A stretch of 64,000 bases of DNA from Streptosporangium subroseum (GCF_900188345.1 NZ_FZOD01000043.1:1-64000), one strand, 5' to 3'. Positions 39,319-48,420 are shown, counted from the first letter of the stretch. The notes: a model not told the origin generated them from the sequence alone. A program made the numbers and translations.

Positions 39319-40719
39319 TCACATGTTGATCATGTGACCTGCCAGGCCGTGGATCGCCTCCTTGACCGCTTCGCCGAGCGTGGGGTGAGCGTGCACGTTC
39401 CGCGCCACCTCGTGAACCGTCAGGTCCCACCGCTGGGCCAGCGTCAGTTCGGGCAGCAACTCGGTGACCTCGGGCCCGATCAGGTGGGCGCCGATCAGCT
39501 CCCCGTGCTCGCCGTCGCTGAGGATCTTGACAAACCCCACCGCGTCCCCCAGGCCGTGAGCCTTGGCGTTGGCGCTGAACGGGAACTTGGCCACCTTCAC
39601 GTCAAAGCCCAGCTCGCGGGCCTGCGCCTCGGTGAAGCCGAAGCTCGCGATCTGGGGCTGGCAGTACGTCGCCCGCGGGATCATCACATAGTCGAGCTCC
39701 ATCGTCTCCGCACCCGCGATGGTCTCCGCCGCGACGATCCCCATGGCCTCGGCGGCGTGCGCGAGCATCAGCTTGGCCGTCACGTCGCCGACGGCGAAGA
39801 TGTGCGGCACGTTCGTACGGCCCCGGCTGTCGATGTCGATGGCGCCACGCTCGGTGAGGGCCACCCCGGTGCGGTCGAGCCCGTACCCCTCGACACGCGG
39901 CTGGAAGCCGATCGCCTGCAGCACCTTGTCCGCCTCGAGGACCTGCTGCCGCCCGTCGCGTGAGACCGTCACGCGCACCTTGTCGCCGGAGTCGTCGATG
40001 GACTCCACGCGCGTCGAGGTCAGCACCTCGACGCCGAGCCGCTTGTAGCGCCGGGCGAGCTCCGCCGAGACCTCCTCGTCCTCCAGGGGGACAAGGCGAT
40101 CGAGGAACTCCACGATCGTCACCTTGACACCGTAGTTGTGCAGCACGTAGGCGAACTCGACGCCGATCGCGCCCGCACCCGCGATCACGATGCTCTCGGG
40201 AAGCGTCTCGCTGAGGATCTGCTCCTCGTAGGTCACCACCCGCTCCGTCACCGACGTCCCCGGCAGCAGCCTCGTGGTCGCGCCCGTCGCGATGATGCAG
40301 TGGTCGAACGTGAGCGTCTCGGTGCCGCCGCCGTTGCGGGCCACCTCCAGCGTGTTGGCGTCGGTGAACGTGCCGCTGCCGTCGTACTCGGTGATGCCGT
40401 TCTTCTTCATCAGGTAGTGCACGCCCTTGACGCGCCCGTCGGAGACCTTACGGCTGCGCTTGAAGGCCTCGCCGTAGTCGAAGGTGACCGTGCCCTCGAC
40501 GTGGATGCCGAACGTACCGGCCTCGCGCGTGAACAAGTAGGCGAGTTCGGCGTTGCGCAGCAGCGCCTTGGAGGGAATGCATCCCACGTTGAGGCAGACG
40601 CCGCCCCAATAACGCTTCTCGACGACTGCGACGCTGAGCCCCAGCTGGGCGGCTCGGATCGCGGCCACGTATCCTCCGGAGCCCGCCCCGAGGATCACGA
40701 CGTCATAGTGAATGCTCAT
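39319..40719 (-). CDS. lpdA: dihydrolipoamide dehydrogenase (E3)
   Basis: A 466-residue FAD flavoprotein that reoxidises lipoyl groups of 2-oxoacid dehydrogenases. FAD motif DVVILGAGSGGYVAAIRAAQ; redox disulfide GGVCLNVGCIPSKALL; NAD motif VIAGAGAIGVEFAYVLHNYG; second FAD motif IFAVGDVTAKLMLAHAA; C-terminal active-site His-Glu in the VHAHPTLGEAV region. ATG 40719 gives the standard length; the upstream ribosome binding site is weak. It stands apart from the E1/E2 operon at 26015-29593 and may serve several complexes. Confidence 0.96.
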   Translation of the reverse strand: MSIHYDVVILGAGSGGYVAAIRAAQLGLSVAVVEKRYWGGVCLNVGCIPSKALLRNAELAYLFTREAGTFGIHVEGTVTFDYGEAFKRSRKVSDGRVKGVHYLMKKNGITEYDGSGTFTDANTLEVARNGGGTETLTFDHCIIATGATTRLLPGTSVTERVVTYEEQILSETLPESIVIAGAGAIGVEFAYVLHNYGVKVTIVEFLDRLVPLEDEEVSAELARRYKRLGVEVLTSTRVESIDDSGDKVRVTVSRDGRQQVLEADKVLQAIGFQPRVEGYGLDRTGVALTERGAIDIDSRGRTNVPHIFAVGDVTAKLMLAHAAEAMGIVAAETIAGAETMELDYVMIPRATYCQPQIASFGFTEAQARELGFDVKVAKFPFSANAKAHGLGDAVGFVKILSDGEHGELIGAHLIGPEVTELLPELTLAQRWDLTVHEVARNVHAHPTLGEAVKEAIHGLAGHMINM

Positions 40720-40763
40720 GGTTCGGAGACTATTCAACGCGGGGTCACCGGGTTCACAAAGGG

Positions 40764-40778
40764 GGGTGTCACACACCC
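40764..40778. promoter_or_regulatory. short palindrome between lpdA and the cyclase gene
   Basis: GGGTGTCACACACCC, a 6-bp inverted repeat around CAC in the divergent intergenic region. The GTGT/ACAC core recalls a CRP-type half-site, and a CRP-family gene lies downstream; the link is speculative. Confidence 0.35.
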
Positions 40779-40895
40779 GCTATCCGTACTGGCGGCATAC
40801 GGGATAATTAGATCGTTCGGGGGGAACCTCGCCCGTAGGGCGTGGGCCGGCAAATCGGGGGTCTTCCAAGGGCTCCCCAAGACACGGAGGCCACC

Positions 40896-42950
40896 GTGCC
40901 GACCATTGAGCCGACGAGCACGTCCATCGAGGAGCGCACCAAACAGGAACCGTACCTGCCACCGGCGACGCAGCCGGTCCGCACGGTTGTCTGGGTGATG
41001 CATCTGGCGTTACCGATGGCCGGGCTCTGGCTGCTGCTGGCCAACCCCGAGAGACTCGACATCATGTGGCAGGACAATCCCAGCCACTTCTGGTTGATCA
41101 TCGCCGTGGCGGGGATCAACGTGGTCCTGGGCGCCATGATCAATCAGGCGTCGACCCGGCGAGCCGACGCCCGTCTGTTCCTTGTCTCGCTGGTGTTCCT
41201 GGGCACCGCGGGATTCTTCCTGATGCACGGCCTGGCCACGCCGAAGATAATCCTGGACGGACCGAACTACGGGTTCGACCTGGCCCATCCGGTCGGTCTG
41301 CTCGTCGCCTCGATACTCGCGTTCGTCTCGGCGCTGCCGCTGAACGAGCGGGCGGCCCGGGCCGTGCTGAGGTCGCAGGCGTGGCTGAGCGTCGGGCTCG
41401 TCCTCCTGCTCGCCGCCTGGGGATTCGCCTCCCTCGTGTCGGGCCTGACCCCGCTGAGCAGCAAGTCTCCGCCCCAGGGCGCCGGCCTCGGCGGATTCGA
41501 GCTGATCGGGGTCGCCCTGTACGTGGCCGCGGCCATCATGATGTTCCAGCTCCACCGCAAGCGCCCGGCGGCCATGCTGATCAGCCTGGTCACCGCCTAC
41601 GCGCTGCTCGCCGAGGCGATGATCGCCGGAATGTCCCACCACAACTGGCACCTGTCGTGGTGGCTGTGGCACATCCTGCTGACCCTGGCCTTCGGCTTCG
41701 TCGCCTACAGCGCCTACATGCAGTTCCGACGAGAGGGCACGAGCGCGGGACTGTTCGACTCGGTGGCGCTGTCCGCGACGGTCAAAAAGATCAGAGCCGA
41801 CTACGAGGCGGCCCTGGAGGAGCTCGTCGGCCACCTCAGGAACAGCGAGGAGAGCAAGGTCCCGATCGCGAACAGGCTGGCGGGCAAGTTCGGGCTCACC
41901 GAGGCGCAGGCCGCGGTGCTCGACCGGGCCGGCGAGGCGCTCGCCAACGAGCGGGAGCTGTCGGAACGGCTCGCCGCACTGGTCGACACGGGCAACCAGG
42001 CCCGCGTCGGCCTGCCCGAGGGCGAGATGCTGGCCCAGGGCCTTGAGCGCGTACGGCAGGCGTATGGGGACGTGCGCATCGAGCTGGTCGCGGACGGGCG
42101 GTTCACCGTCGGCGAGGAGGAATATTCCAAGCAGGACTTCCCGGACAACCAGCCGCTCCGGCGTGAGGGAAAGGTCATCCACCCGCTCACCGTCAAGGGC
42201 GTGCTCGCCGGCGCGCTGGAGGTGCCGGTGGGCAGGACCCCGCAGGACGAGGCACTCGCCGCCACGCTGGCCAGCCAGATGTCCATCTCCCTGGAGAACG
42301 CCCGGCTCTATCAGGAGCTGTCGACCCTGTTCCGGCAGTACATGTCCCCGGACGTGGCGAACTCCCTGCTGGCCGATCCGCAGACCGCGGCGCTCGGCGG
42401 CAAGCTGGTCGAGCTGACCGCGCTCTTCGCCGACCTCAAGGGCTTCACCAGCTTCTCCGAGCAGGCGGCGCCCGGCGAGATCGTCGAGATGCTGAACCGG
42501 TACCACACGGCGGCCGTGCCCATCGTGCTCGGCAACGGCGGCACGATCGTGCAGTTCGTGGGTGACGCGATGCTGGCGCTGTTCAACGCGCCCGCCGAGC
42601 AGCCCGATCACGCCCTGGCCGCGGCGAGGGCCGCCCTGGCCATGCAGGAGGCGGCCGAGGCGATCGCCGAGGGGATGCCGGGCTATCCTCGGTTCCGGAT
42701 CGGGGTCAACACCGGGCTCGCGCTGGTCGGCAACATCGGCAGTCCCGAGCTGCGCGGATTCAACGCGATGGGCGACTGCGTGAACGTGGCGGCCCGGCTG
42801 GAAGGCGTCGCCGATCCCGGTACGGTCGTGATAGGCCAGAGCACCCTCGACCAGATCGGCCCCGGGGCCACGACCCAGGCACTGGGCTGGCTCAACCTCA
42901 AGGGCAAGGAACAATCTGTCAACGCCTATGTACTTTCTGCGTTGCCGTAG
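40896..42950 (+). CDS. membrane-bound class III nucleotidyl cyclase
   Basis: A 684-residue cyclase. About six to seven transmembrane helices occupy 35-290. A coiled linker and a GAF-like region (about 320-480) lead to the catalytic domain. The metal-binding Asp residues are in LFADLKGFTSF and FVGDAMLALF, and the transition-state Asn/Arg in GDCVNVAARLEG. The purine-contact Lys expected before FxGD is replaced (TIVQFVGD), and the second contact is Asn (GFNAMGD). Such variants exist in bacterial cyclases; ATP as substrate is therefore likely but not certain. GGAGG precedes GTG 40896. The CRP-family gene begins 57 bp downstream. Confidence 0.92.
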   Translation: MPTIEPTSTSIEERTKQEPYLPPATQPVRTVVWVMHLALPMAGLWLLLANPERLDIMWQDNPSHFWLIIAVAGINVVLGAMINQASTRRADARLFLVSLVFLGTAGFFLMHGLATPKIILDGPNYGFDLAHPVGLLVASILAFVSALPLNERAARAVLRSQAWLSVGLVLLLAAWGFASLVSGLTPLSSKSPPQGAGLGGFELIGVALYVAAAIMMFQLHRKRPAAMLISLVTAYALLAEAMIAGMSHHNWHLSWWLWHILLTLAFGFVAYSAYMQFRREGTSAGLFDSVALSATVKKIRADYEAALEELVGHLRNSEESKVPIANRLAGKFGLTEAQAAVLDRAGEALANERELSERLAALVDTGNQARVGLPEGEMLAQGLERVRQAYGDVRIELVADGRFTVGEEEYSKQDFPDNQPLRREGKVIHPLTVKGVLAGALEVPVGRTPQDEALAATLASQMSISLENARLYQELSTLFRQYMSPDVANSLLADPQTAALGGKLVELTALFADLKGFTSFSEQAAPGEIVEMLNRYHTAAVPIVLGNGGTIVQFVGDAMLALFNAPAEQPDHALAAARAALAMQEAAEAIAEGMPGYPRFRIGVNTGLALVGNIGSPELRGFNAMGDCVNVAARLEGVADPGTVVIGQSTLDQIGPGATTQALGWLNLKGKEQSVNAYVLSALP

Positions 42951-43007
42951 AAATGCCTTTTGGCGCGTGAGCCGTACGAAGATAATCGAGATCGCCAGGA
43001 GGTGCTC

Positions 43008-43676
43008 ATGAGTTCCACCCCCGAACCGGGCGAATTTGTCACTCGCCTCACCGAAGACGAAATCACCGCTCTGTACGCGGCCGGGCGGCCCCGGAAGTGG
43101 GAGAGGGGGGCGACGATATGCACCGAGGGCGACGTGTCCGACTGGGTGCTCGTCCTCACCTCGGGCCGCGTCAAGGTCTCCTCGCACACCGAGGGCGGGA
43201 GCGAGGTCGTCCTCGCGGTGCGCGGGCCCGGCGCGCTGCTCGGCGAGTTCGCGGCCATCGACGGCCTGCCGCGATCGGCCACGGTCACCGCGCTGGAGCC
43301 GGTCGAGGGCGTCACCATCCGCGACTTCTCCGGCTACCTGCATGATCATGGCCGGGTCGCGGTGATGTTGATGCAGATGGTGACCGGCAAGTTGCGCGAC
43401 GCCGACCGCAAGCGGATCGAGTACGGCGCGTTCGACACCACGGGCCGGGTGGCGACCCGGCTGCTCGAACTCGCCGAGCGGTACGGAGAGATGTCCAACG
43501 GCGCGGTCCGGGTGGCGCTGCCACTTTCTCAGGACGAGCTGGCCGGCTGGACCGGAGCCTCCCGCGAGGCGGTCAGCAAGGCCCTGCGCTCGCTGCGGGA
43601 CCGCGGCCTGATCGAGACCGGCCGCCGTCGAGTGATCGTCCACGACATGGAGGGCCTGCGCAAACGAGCTCGCTGA
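43008..43676 (+). CDS. CRP/FNR-family transcriptional regulator
   Basis: A 222-residue regulator. The cyclic-nucleotide domain has a phosphate-binding cassette with the Gly-Glu...Arg-Ser pattern, LLGEFAAIDGLPRSATV, so cNMP binding is plausible. The C-terminal winged helix is LSQDELAGWTGASREAVSKA, with LRSLRDRGLIETGRRRVIV. AGGAGG precedes ATG 43008. Its place directly after a nucleotidyl cyclase makes a sensor-to-regulator cassette likely. Confidence 0.94.
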   Translation: MSSTPEPGEFVTRLTEDEITALYAAGRPRKWERGATICTEGDVSDWVLVLTSGRVKVSSHTEGGSEVVLAVRGPGALLGEFAAIDGLPRSATVTALEPVEGVTIRDFSGYLHDHGRVAVMLMQMVTGKLRDADRKRIEYGAFDTTGRVATRLLELAERYGEMSNGAVRVALPLSQDELAGWTGASREAVSKALRSLRDRGLIETGRRRVIVHDMEGLRKRAR

Positions 43677-43680
43677 CCCC

Positions 43681-43826
43681 GGTTGCACGACCGTCCCGGG
43701 TGACGGAGGTGACCGGCTTGCACGAGCGTGACCACGTAACGGAGGTGACCGGCTTGCACGAGCGTGACCACGTAACGGAGGTGACCGGCTTGTACGAGCG
43801 TGACCAGGTGATGGAGATGGCCGGCG
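43681..43826. repeat. 36-bp tandem repeat, about three copies plus decayed edges
   Basis: Units starting ACGGAGGTGACCGGCTTG occur at 43703, 43739 and 43775, with degenerate flanks. The period is exactly 36 bp and identity is high between the second and third. It begins just after the CRP-family stop codon. No spacers, so it is not a CRISPR array. Confidence 0.9.
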
Positions 43827-43870
43827 AGAAATGCGCGTCGCGGGCCGGAGGAAACGCACGCGATCTCCCT

Positions 43871-43916
43871 GAGGTTTAACGTGCGTCTCCCCGAGGATTA
43901 ACGTACGGCGTACATC
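43871..43916. promoter_or_regulatory. 22-bp-spaced repeat upstream of MFS gene
   Basis: GAGGTTTAACGT at 43871 and GAGGATTAACGT at 43893, followed by GTACGGCGTAC, a palindrome. Probably promoter and operator of the exporter at 43929, which has no clear ribosome binding site. Confidence 0.4.
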
Positions 43917-43928
43917 AGACTGGGATCC

Positions 43929-45413
43929 ATGGTCGCAATAGCCCAAGACCTACCTGGATCCCCCGAATACATATCCAAACTCCGCTACGCGTGGCGGGTC
44001 TGCTCGGTCACCAGCCTTGGCCTGGTGATGATCGGCATATCCGGAAGCACACTCAACGTGGCCCTTCCCACCGTGGTCAGGCACTTCCACGCGGACGCCT
44101 TCGCCGCCGGATGGGTCCTGCTGGCGTTTTTGCTCGTCAACACCGCCACGCTGGTGTTCTTCGGCCGGGTGGCCGACCTGCTCGGACGCAGAGAGATCTA
44201 CCTGGCCGGATTTGTCCTCTTCACGCTGGGTTCGCTGCTGGCCGGGCTGTCGCCCGGCATCTGGTTCCTGATCGGGATGCGGGCGGTTCAGGCCGTCGGG
44301 GCGGCGATGGTCCTGGCGAACGGGACCGTGATCATCACTGACGCCTTCCCGCCCGACCGGCTCAGCCAGGGCATGGGCGTCTACATCGGCACACTCTCGG
44401 TCGCCCAGCTCGCCGGCCCCACCCTGGGCGGGCTCGTCGCCGAGACAGCGGGCTGGCAGTGGATCTTCTGGGTGAACGTGCCCGCCGGACTGATCGCCCT
44501 CATCTGGGGCGCGTTCACCCTCCGCCGGGTCCACAGGGGGCCGCGCCGGCCGGTGGACGCGCTGGGCAACCTGATCGTGTTCGCCGCCCTCTCCTCCGCT
44601 CTCGTCGCGCTGTCCGAGGCGGGGTCGCGAGGCCTGTCCAGCCCGGTCGTGATCGTCGGCGCGTCCATCGCGGTGCTCCTCGTCCCGGTTCTGATCGTCG
44701 TGGAACGCCGGGCGTCCCACCCCGTGCTGGACGTGCGGCTGTTCGGCGAACGCATGCTGGCCTTCGCCAACCTCGCCTCCTTCTGCAACGCGCTGGCCCG
44801 CGCGGCGCTGATCCTGCTGGTCGCCCTCTACTTCCAGACGGCCATGGGCGTCGACGCCGTCACGGCCGCCCTGGGTGTGCTGCCGGTCCCGATCGGCATG
44901 GCCCTCGCCTCCCCGATCACGGGCGCCCTCGGACGCCGGGTCCCTCCCTACGCCCTGTCCGTCGGGGGGTCCCTGCTGAGCGCGACCGGGCTGGGGGTGC
45001 TGCTGGTCAGCACCGATCCCGGCACGCCGTACTGGATCATCGGGGCGGGCCTGTTCCTCTGCGGTTGCGGCAGCGGCACCTTCCTCACCGGCAACACCAC
45101 GCAGGTCATGACCGCCCTGCCCGCCGGGAGCCTCGGCGTGGTGAACGGCTTCCGCATCATGATCATGAATGTCGGGGCCGTGCTCAGCGTCGCCCTCACC
45201 CTGAGCGTCCTCACCGGCTCGGTCAGCGCCGAACTGCGCGGGCAGGTCTACGCGGGCACGCTGTCCCGCGTGTCACCCGTCGCCGTGGATCAGCTCATGA
45301 CGGGCTTCCAGAAAACCTACTCCGTCCTGTTCGCCGTCGCCCTCTGCGGAGCCCTCTTCGCGAGCCTGGCCCGCTCACGGACCGCTGTCCGAAAGGTGGG
45401 TAATGGTGAGTAA
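43929..45413 (+). CDS. MFS transporter, DHA2 (14-helix) drug-exporter family
   Basis: A 494-residue proton-coupled exporter with 14 helices. Motifs: GSTLNVALPTVVRHFHAD, motif A FFGRVADLLGRREIYLAG, motif C-like AQLAGPTLGGLVAETAGWQW and IFWVNVPAGLIALIW. The short charged tail is RTAVRKVGNGE. It starts at ATG 43929 without a clear Shine-Dalgarno. No regulator lies adjacent; operator-like repeats lie just upstream. Confidence 0.93.
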   Translation: MVAIAQDLPGSPEYISKLRYAWRVCSVTSLGLVMIGISGSTLNVALPTVVRHFHADAFAAGWVLLAFLLVNTATLVFFGRVADLLGRREIYLAGFVLFTLGSLLAGLSPGIWFLIGMRAVQAVGAAMVLANGTVIITDAFPPDRLSQGMGVYIGTLSVAQLAGPTLGGLVAETAGWQWIFWVNVPAGLIALIWGAFTLRRVHRGPRRPVDALGNLIVFAALSSALVALSEAGSRGLSSPVVIVGASIAVLLVPVLIVVERRASHPVLDVRLFGERMLAFANLASFCNALARAALILLVALYFQTAMGVDAVTAALGVLPVPIGMALASPITGALGRRVPPYALSVGGSLLSATGLGVLLVSTDPGTPYWIIGAGLFLCGCGSGTFLTGNTTQVMTALPAGSLGVVNGFRIMIMNVGAVLSVALTLSVLTGSVSAELRGQVYAGTLSRVSPVAVDQLMTGFQKTYSVLFAVALCGALFASLARSRTAVRKVGNGE

Positions 45414-45526
45414 TAAATTGGAATCAACGAGATGGCGACCATGAAGCGGGTATGACTGGCCGCGCGGCGGAAAATCACTAATTGGCACTCGACGAACAGC
45501 GGGCGCCCTTTTTCGGGGGAATTGGA

Positions 45527-46024
45527 ATGCGTAGTCGAGTGCTGGTCATTCTTGCCTTCTGTACGGCCGTGCCCGCGCTGAGTGTTTCCAGCGCCCTGGC
45601 ACACGCGGACGGCGTTCTCGCGGCCGTCTCGTCCGGGCCCGACGACAAGGACGCCCAGCAGCCGGGCAGGCACGATTTTTCCACCGGCATTTCGGTACGC
45701 GTGCTCGCTCCCACACCCACACCCACGCCCTCCCCGACCTATTCCGGCTACTCCGGGTCCGGCAACTCGAACTCCGTGAACGTCCAGTCCGGTGGATCGG
45801 ACTCGACGGGCTCCGGATCCGACGGTTCGTGCTCGGTCGGCTCCGGACGCGGCGGCCCCTGCTCCGTGAACTCCGGGACCGGCGAGGGTCCCGCCCTGCC
45901 GTTCACCGGGGTCGACGGCCGGCAGCTGATGATCCGGGTCCTGACGGGGATGGGAGCCGTCCTGTTCGGCGCCGCCCTGGTCTGGCTGTCCATCCGGCGC
46001 CGCCGCTTCCACGGCAGAGCCTGA
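45527..46024 (+). CDS. sortase-anchored surface protein with LPFTG signal
   Basis: A 165-residue cell-wall protein. The signal peptide is MRSRVLVILAFCTAVPALSV up to SALAHADG. The mature part has a Pro/Thr stretch (PTPTPTPSPTYS) and a Ser/Gly region with two Cys. The C-terminus has LPFTG (sortase motif), a hydrophobic helix MGAVLFGAALVWLSI and the tail RRRRFHGRA. GGGGGA precedes ATG 45527. The protein probably acts as a short stalk or spacer; no catalytic domain is seen. Confidence 0.85.
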   Translation: MRSRVLVILAFCTAVPALSVSSALAHADGVLAAVSSGPDDKDAQQPGRHDFSTGISVRVLAPTPTPTPSPTYSGYSGSGNSNSVNVQSGGSDSTGSGSDGSCSVGSGRGGPCSVNSGTGEGPALPFTGVDGRQLMIRVLTGMGAVLFGAALVWLSIRRRRFHGRA

Positions 46025-46026
46025 CC

Positions 46027-46146
46027 TCTCCACCGCATCGCCCGTCCACACGGCGTTACGGCTCAATCCTCGCCATGGGCGCCGCCGTCTCCACCCGTCC
46101 CCCGTCCACCCGGCGTCACGGCGTCAACCGTCACCGCGGCGGAGGG
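46027..46146. repeat. about 60-bp tandem repeat crossing the TetR gene 3' end
   Basis: CCCGTCCACACGGCGTTACG at 46041 recurs as CCCGTCCACCCGGCGTCACG at 46101, with similar flanks (TCTCCACC, GGCTCAA/GCGTCAA). The second copy runs into the 3' end of the TetR gene at 46124. Confidence 0.65.
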
Positions 46147-46789
46147 ACAGGCTCTCGATGCCTGCCACGAGGAGGTCGACGCCGAAGGTGTCGTACAGAT
46201 CGGCGCTGCCACCCTCGACGAGGGGAACGGCCATCTCCACGATGTGCGGGTAGACGTCCGGGGGCAGTGACTGGAAGTTGACGCGCCTGAGACGCAGGTT
46301 CTCGGCCCTCTCCTGGTCCGACAGACCGGGACTGCGACGGCTCATCGGACCGGCGGCCAGGGCTATCGCTCCCTGGAGCAGGTATTTGGAGATCAGGCAG
46401 CTCTCCTCGTAGGAGAACCGGGCCTGTATGGCCAGGCCGAGGCTGGTGTCCCACACCCGCAGAAAATTGGGCACCGCCATGTGGTCCACCTCGCTCAGCA
46501 CCTCCGCCGCGCAGGGGTGACGCCGGAGCACCCTGACGAGACCGCTGACGAGCTCGCGAAGCTGATCCTGCCAGGGACTGGCGTAGTCCTCCTCGATCAC
46601 GAACCCTTCGACCAGGTGGTCGGCCATGCCGATGGCCAGTAGTTCCTTGTTCTTGAAGTGCCAGTACAGCGCCATCGGGGTGACCCCCAGCTCCTGGGCG
46701 AGCCGCCGGATGGTCACCGCCTGCAGCCCCTCGGCGTCGCCGATCTCCAGCGCCTGCTCGACGACCACCTCGCGCGTCAGTTTTCCCAT
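46124..46789 (-). CDS. TetR-family regulator with TetR_C-type ligand domain
   Basis: A 221-residue repressor. The helix-turn-helix is LQAVTIRRLAQELGVTPMAL with YWHFKNKELLAIGMADHLV, which fits the classic TetR/ActR group. The C-terminal domain includes VLRRHPCAAEVLSEVDHMAV. ATG 46789 is chosen; a TTG four codons earlier is in frame. It faces the DHA2 exporter at 46872, and a set of TACGTCGTA repeats lies between, so it very likely represses that exporter. Confidence 0.93.
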   Translation of the reverse strand: MGKLTREVVVEQALEIGDAEGLQAVTIRRLAQELGVTPMALYWHFKNKELLAIGMADHLVEGFVIEEDYASPWQDQLRELVSGLVRVLRRHPCAAEVLSEVDHMAVPNFLRVWDTSLGLAIQARFSYEESCLISKYLLQGAIALAAGPMSRRSPGLSDQERAENLRLRRVNFQSLPPDVYPHIVEMAVPLVEGGSADLYDTFGVDLLVAGIESLSLRRGDG

Positions 46790-46804
46790 CACATTTGACA
46801 ACTA

Positions 46805-46860
46805 TACGTCGTACGGGTTCCACTATGCGATGTACATGTACGTCGTACAAGTACGTCGTA
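46805..46860. promoter_or_regulatory. three TACGTCGTA sites, probable TetR operators
   Basis: TACGTCGTA, a near-palindrome, occurs at 46805, 46839 and 46852, with a degenerate TATGCGATGTA at 46824. They fill the gap between the divergent TetR and MFS genes and overlap the start region of both. Confidence 0.7.
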
Positions 46861-46871
46861 GAGGAGTGGGA

Positions 46872-48308
46872 GTGACGGACAACCGCAGATGGTGGGCGCT
46901 GGGCGCGGTAGCGCTGGCCACCTTCATGACCTATCTCGACAACAACGTGGTCAATGTGGCCCTGCCGACCATCCAGCGAGACCTCGGGCTGAGCATCTCG
47001 GGGCTCGAATGGATCGTGAGCGGCTACATCCTGGTCTTCGCCGGGCTGATGCTGGCCGGCGGACGCCTGGCCGACGTCTTCGGGCGGCGGCGGATCTTCA
47101 TGATCGGCCTTGTCGTGTTCACCGTGGCATCGTTCGCCGCCGGGATGTCCACGGACGGCACCATGCTGGTCGCCGCCCGGGCGGTGCAGGGCGTGGGGGC
47201 CGCGTTCCTCACGCCCACCGCGCTCGCGTTGCTCACCTCGACCTTCCCCGACGCGAAAGAGCGCGCGACGGCGGTCGGCCTGTGGAGCGCGGTCGGCGCG
47301 CTGGCCCTCGCCCTCGGGCCGCTGACCGGCGGGTTGATCAGCGAGCGCTGGCACTGGGGCTGGATCTATCTGATCAACGTGCCGATCGGGATCGTGACCT
47401 TCGGGCTCGGGCTGTGGGCGATCAGGGTGCCCCCGCAGGATCGGGTACGGCGCAGCCTGGACGTTCCCGGCCTGGTGACATCGAGCCTGACGCTGTTCGC
47501 GCTGACCTACGGGCTGATCGAGGGCTCGGGGGCGGGATGGACCTCGCCGGAGATTCTGGGCGCGTTCGGGATCGCGGCGGCATCGGCGCTGGCGTTCGTG
47601 GTGACCGAGATCAGGAGCCGGGAGCCGATGATCGACCTGTCGCTGTTCAGGTCCCGGGTGTTCAGCGGGGGCACCCTGTCGATGGGGCTGTGGTCCTTCG
47701 GGGTGTTCGGAATCTACTTCTTCACCGCGCTGTACCTGCAGAACGCGCTGGGCTTCTCACCCCTGGAGGCCGGAGTCGCCTTCGTGCCGATGGCGCTGGT
47801 GATGGCCGTGACCGCCGTCTTCGCTCCCAGGATCAGCCGGATCGCGGGAACCGCGCGGACCGTGGCGGCCGGGCTGCTGCTGATGGCCGTGGCGGTGTTC
47901 GGGATCTCGTTCATCGGGGAGGGCGGGTCGCTCGGCGACCTTCTGCCGTGGTTCCTGGTCTACGGACTGGGCGGCGGGCTGCTGGTGCCGCTCACCACCG
48001 CCATCCTGGGCACGCTTCCCGCGGGCCGGGCCGGGGTCGCCTCGGGTGTGCTGAACGTCTCACGGGAGATCTTCGGCCTGCTCGGGATCACGATCCTCGG
48101 GGCGATTCTCAGCGCCCGGCAGACCTCGCTCGTGGCGGACGGCGCCAAGCCGCTGACGGCCTTCCTGGAGGCCTACCAGTCCACACTGGTCATCGCGGCG
48201 GCCATCGTGCTGGTGGGCGTGCCGGTCAGCCTGTTCGCCCTGCGCACCCCGCAGCCGGCGGACCCGGAGACGACCGCCGCCGAGCGCCCCGCCGTACCCG
48301 TGGCGTAG
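46872..48308 (+). CDS. MFS transporter, DHA2 family (EmrB/QacA type)
   Basis: A 478-residue 14-helix exporter. Motifs: TYLDNNVVNVALPTIQRDLG (motif D1), GRLADVFGRRRIFMIGL (motif A), PTALALLTSTFPDAKERA and LGPLTGGLISERWHWGW. GAGGAG fits GTG 46872. Divergent from its probable TetR repressor. The last codons lie in the first copy of a 47-bp tandem repeat. Confidence 0.94.
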   Translation: MTDNRRWWALGAVALATFMTYLDNNVVNVALPTIQRDLGLSISGLEWIVSGYILVFAGLMLAGGRLADVFGRRRIFMIGLVVFTVASFAAGMSTDGTMLVAARAVQGVGAAFLTPTALALLTSTFPDAKERATAVGLWSAVGALALALGPLTGGLISERWHWGWIYLINVPIGIVTFGLGLWAIRVPPQDRVRRSLDVPGLVTSSLTLFALTYGLIEGSGAGWTSPEILGAFGIAAASALAFVVTEIRSREPMIDLSLFRSRVFSGGTLSMGLWSFGVFGIYFFTALYLQNALGFSPLEAGVAFVPMALVMAVTAVFAPRISRIAGTARTVAAGLLLMAVAVFGISFIGEGGSLGDLLPWFLVYGLGGGLLVPLTTAILGTLPAGRAGVASGVLNVSREIFGLLGITILGAILSARQTSLVADGAKPLTAFLEAYQSTLVIAAAIVLVGVPVSLFALRTPQPADPETTAAERPAVPVA

Positions 48309-48420
48309 GAGGCGCGACGCGGAGAAAGCCGGGCGCCCGCCCACCGGTGGCGTGGGAGGCGCGGTGCGGAGAAAGCCGAGCGTCCGCCTGCCGGTGGCGT
48401 GGGAGGCGCGGAGAAGGCGG
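48300..48420 (+). repeat. 47-bp tandem repeat starting in the MFS stop region
   Basis: GTGGCGTAGGAGGCGCG at 48300, GTGGCGTGGGAGGCGCG at 48347 and again at 48394, followed in the first two by GCGGAGAAAGCC. The period is 47 bp with 2.6 copies. The first copy contains the MFS stop codon TAG; later copies have TGG at that place. Confidence 0.9.

Noticed and set aside
43681..43826. Possible CRISPR array
   Set aside because: The 36-bp units are contiguous with no unique spacers, and no cas gene is present.
41010..43946. 978-codon open frame antisense to the cyclase and CRP genes
   Set aside because: It mirrors two confidently identified genes and the 36-bp repeat. The composition is that of a high-GC shadow frame.
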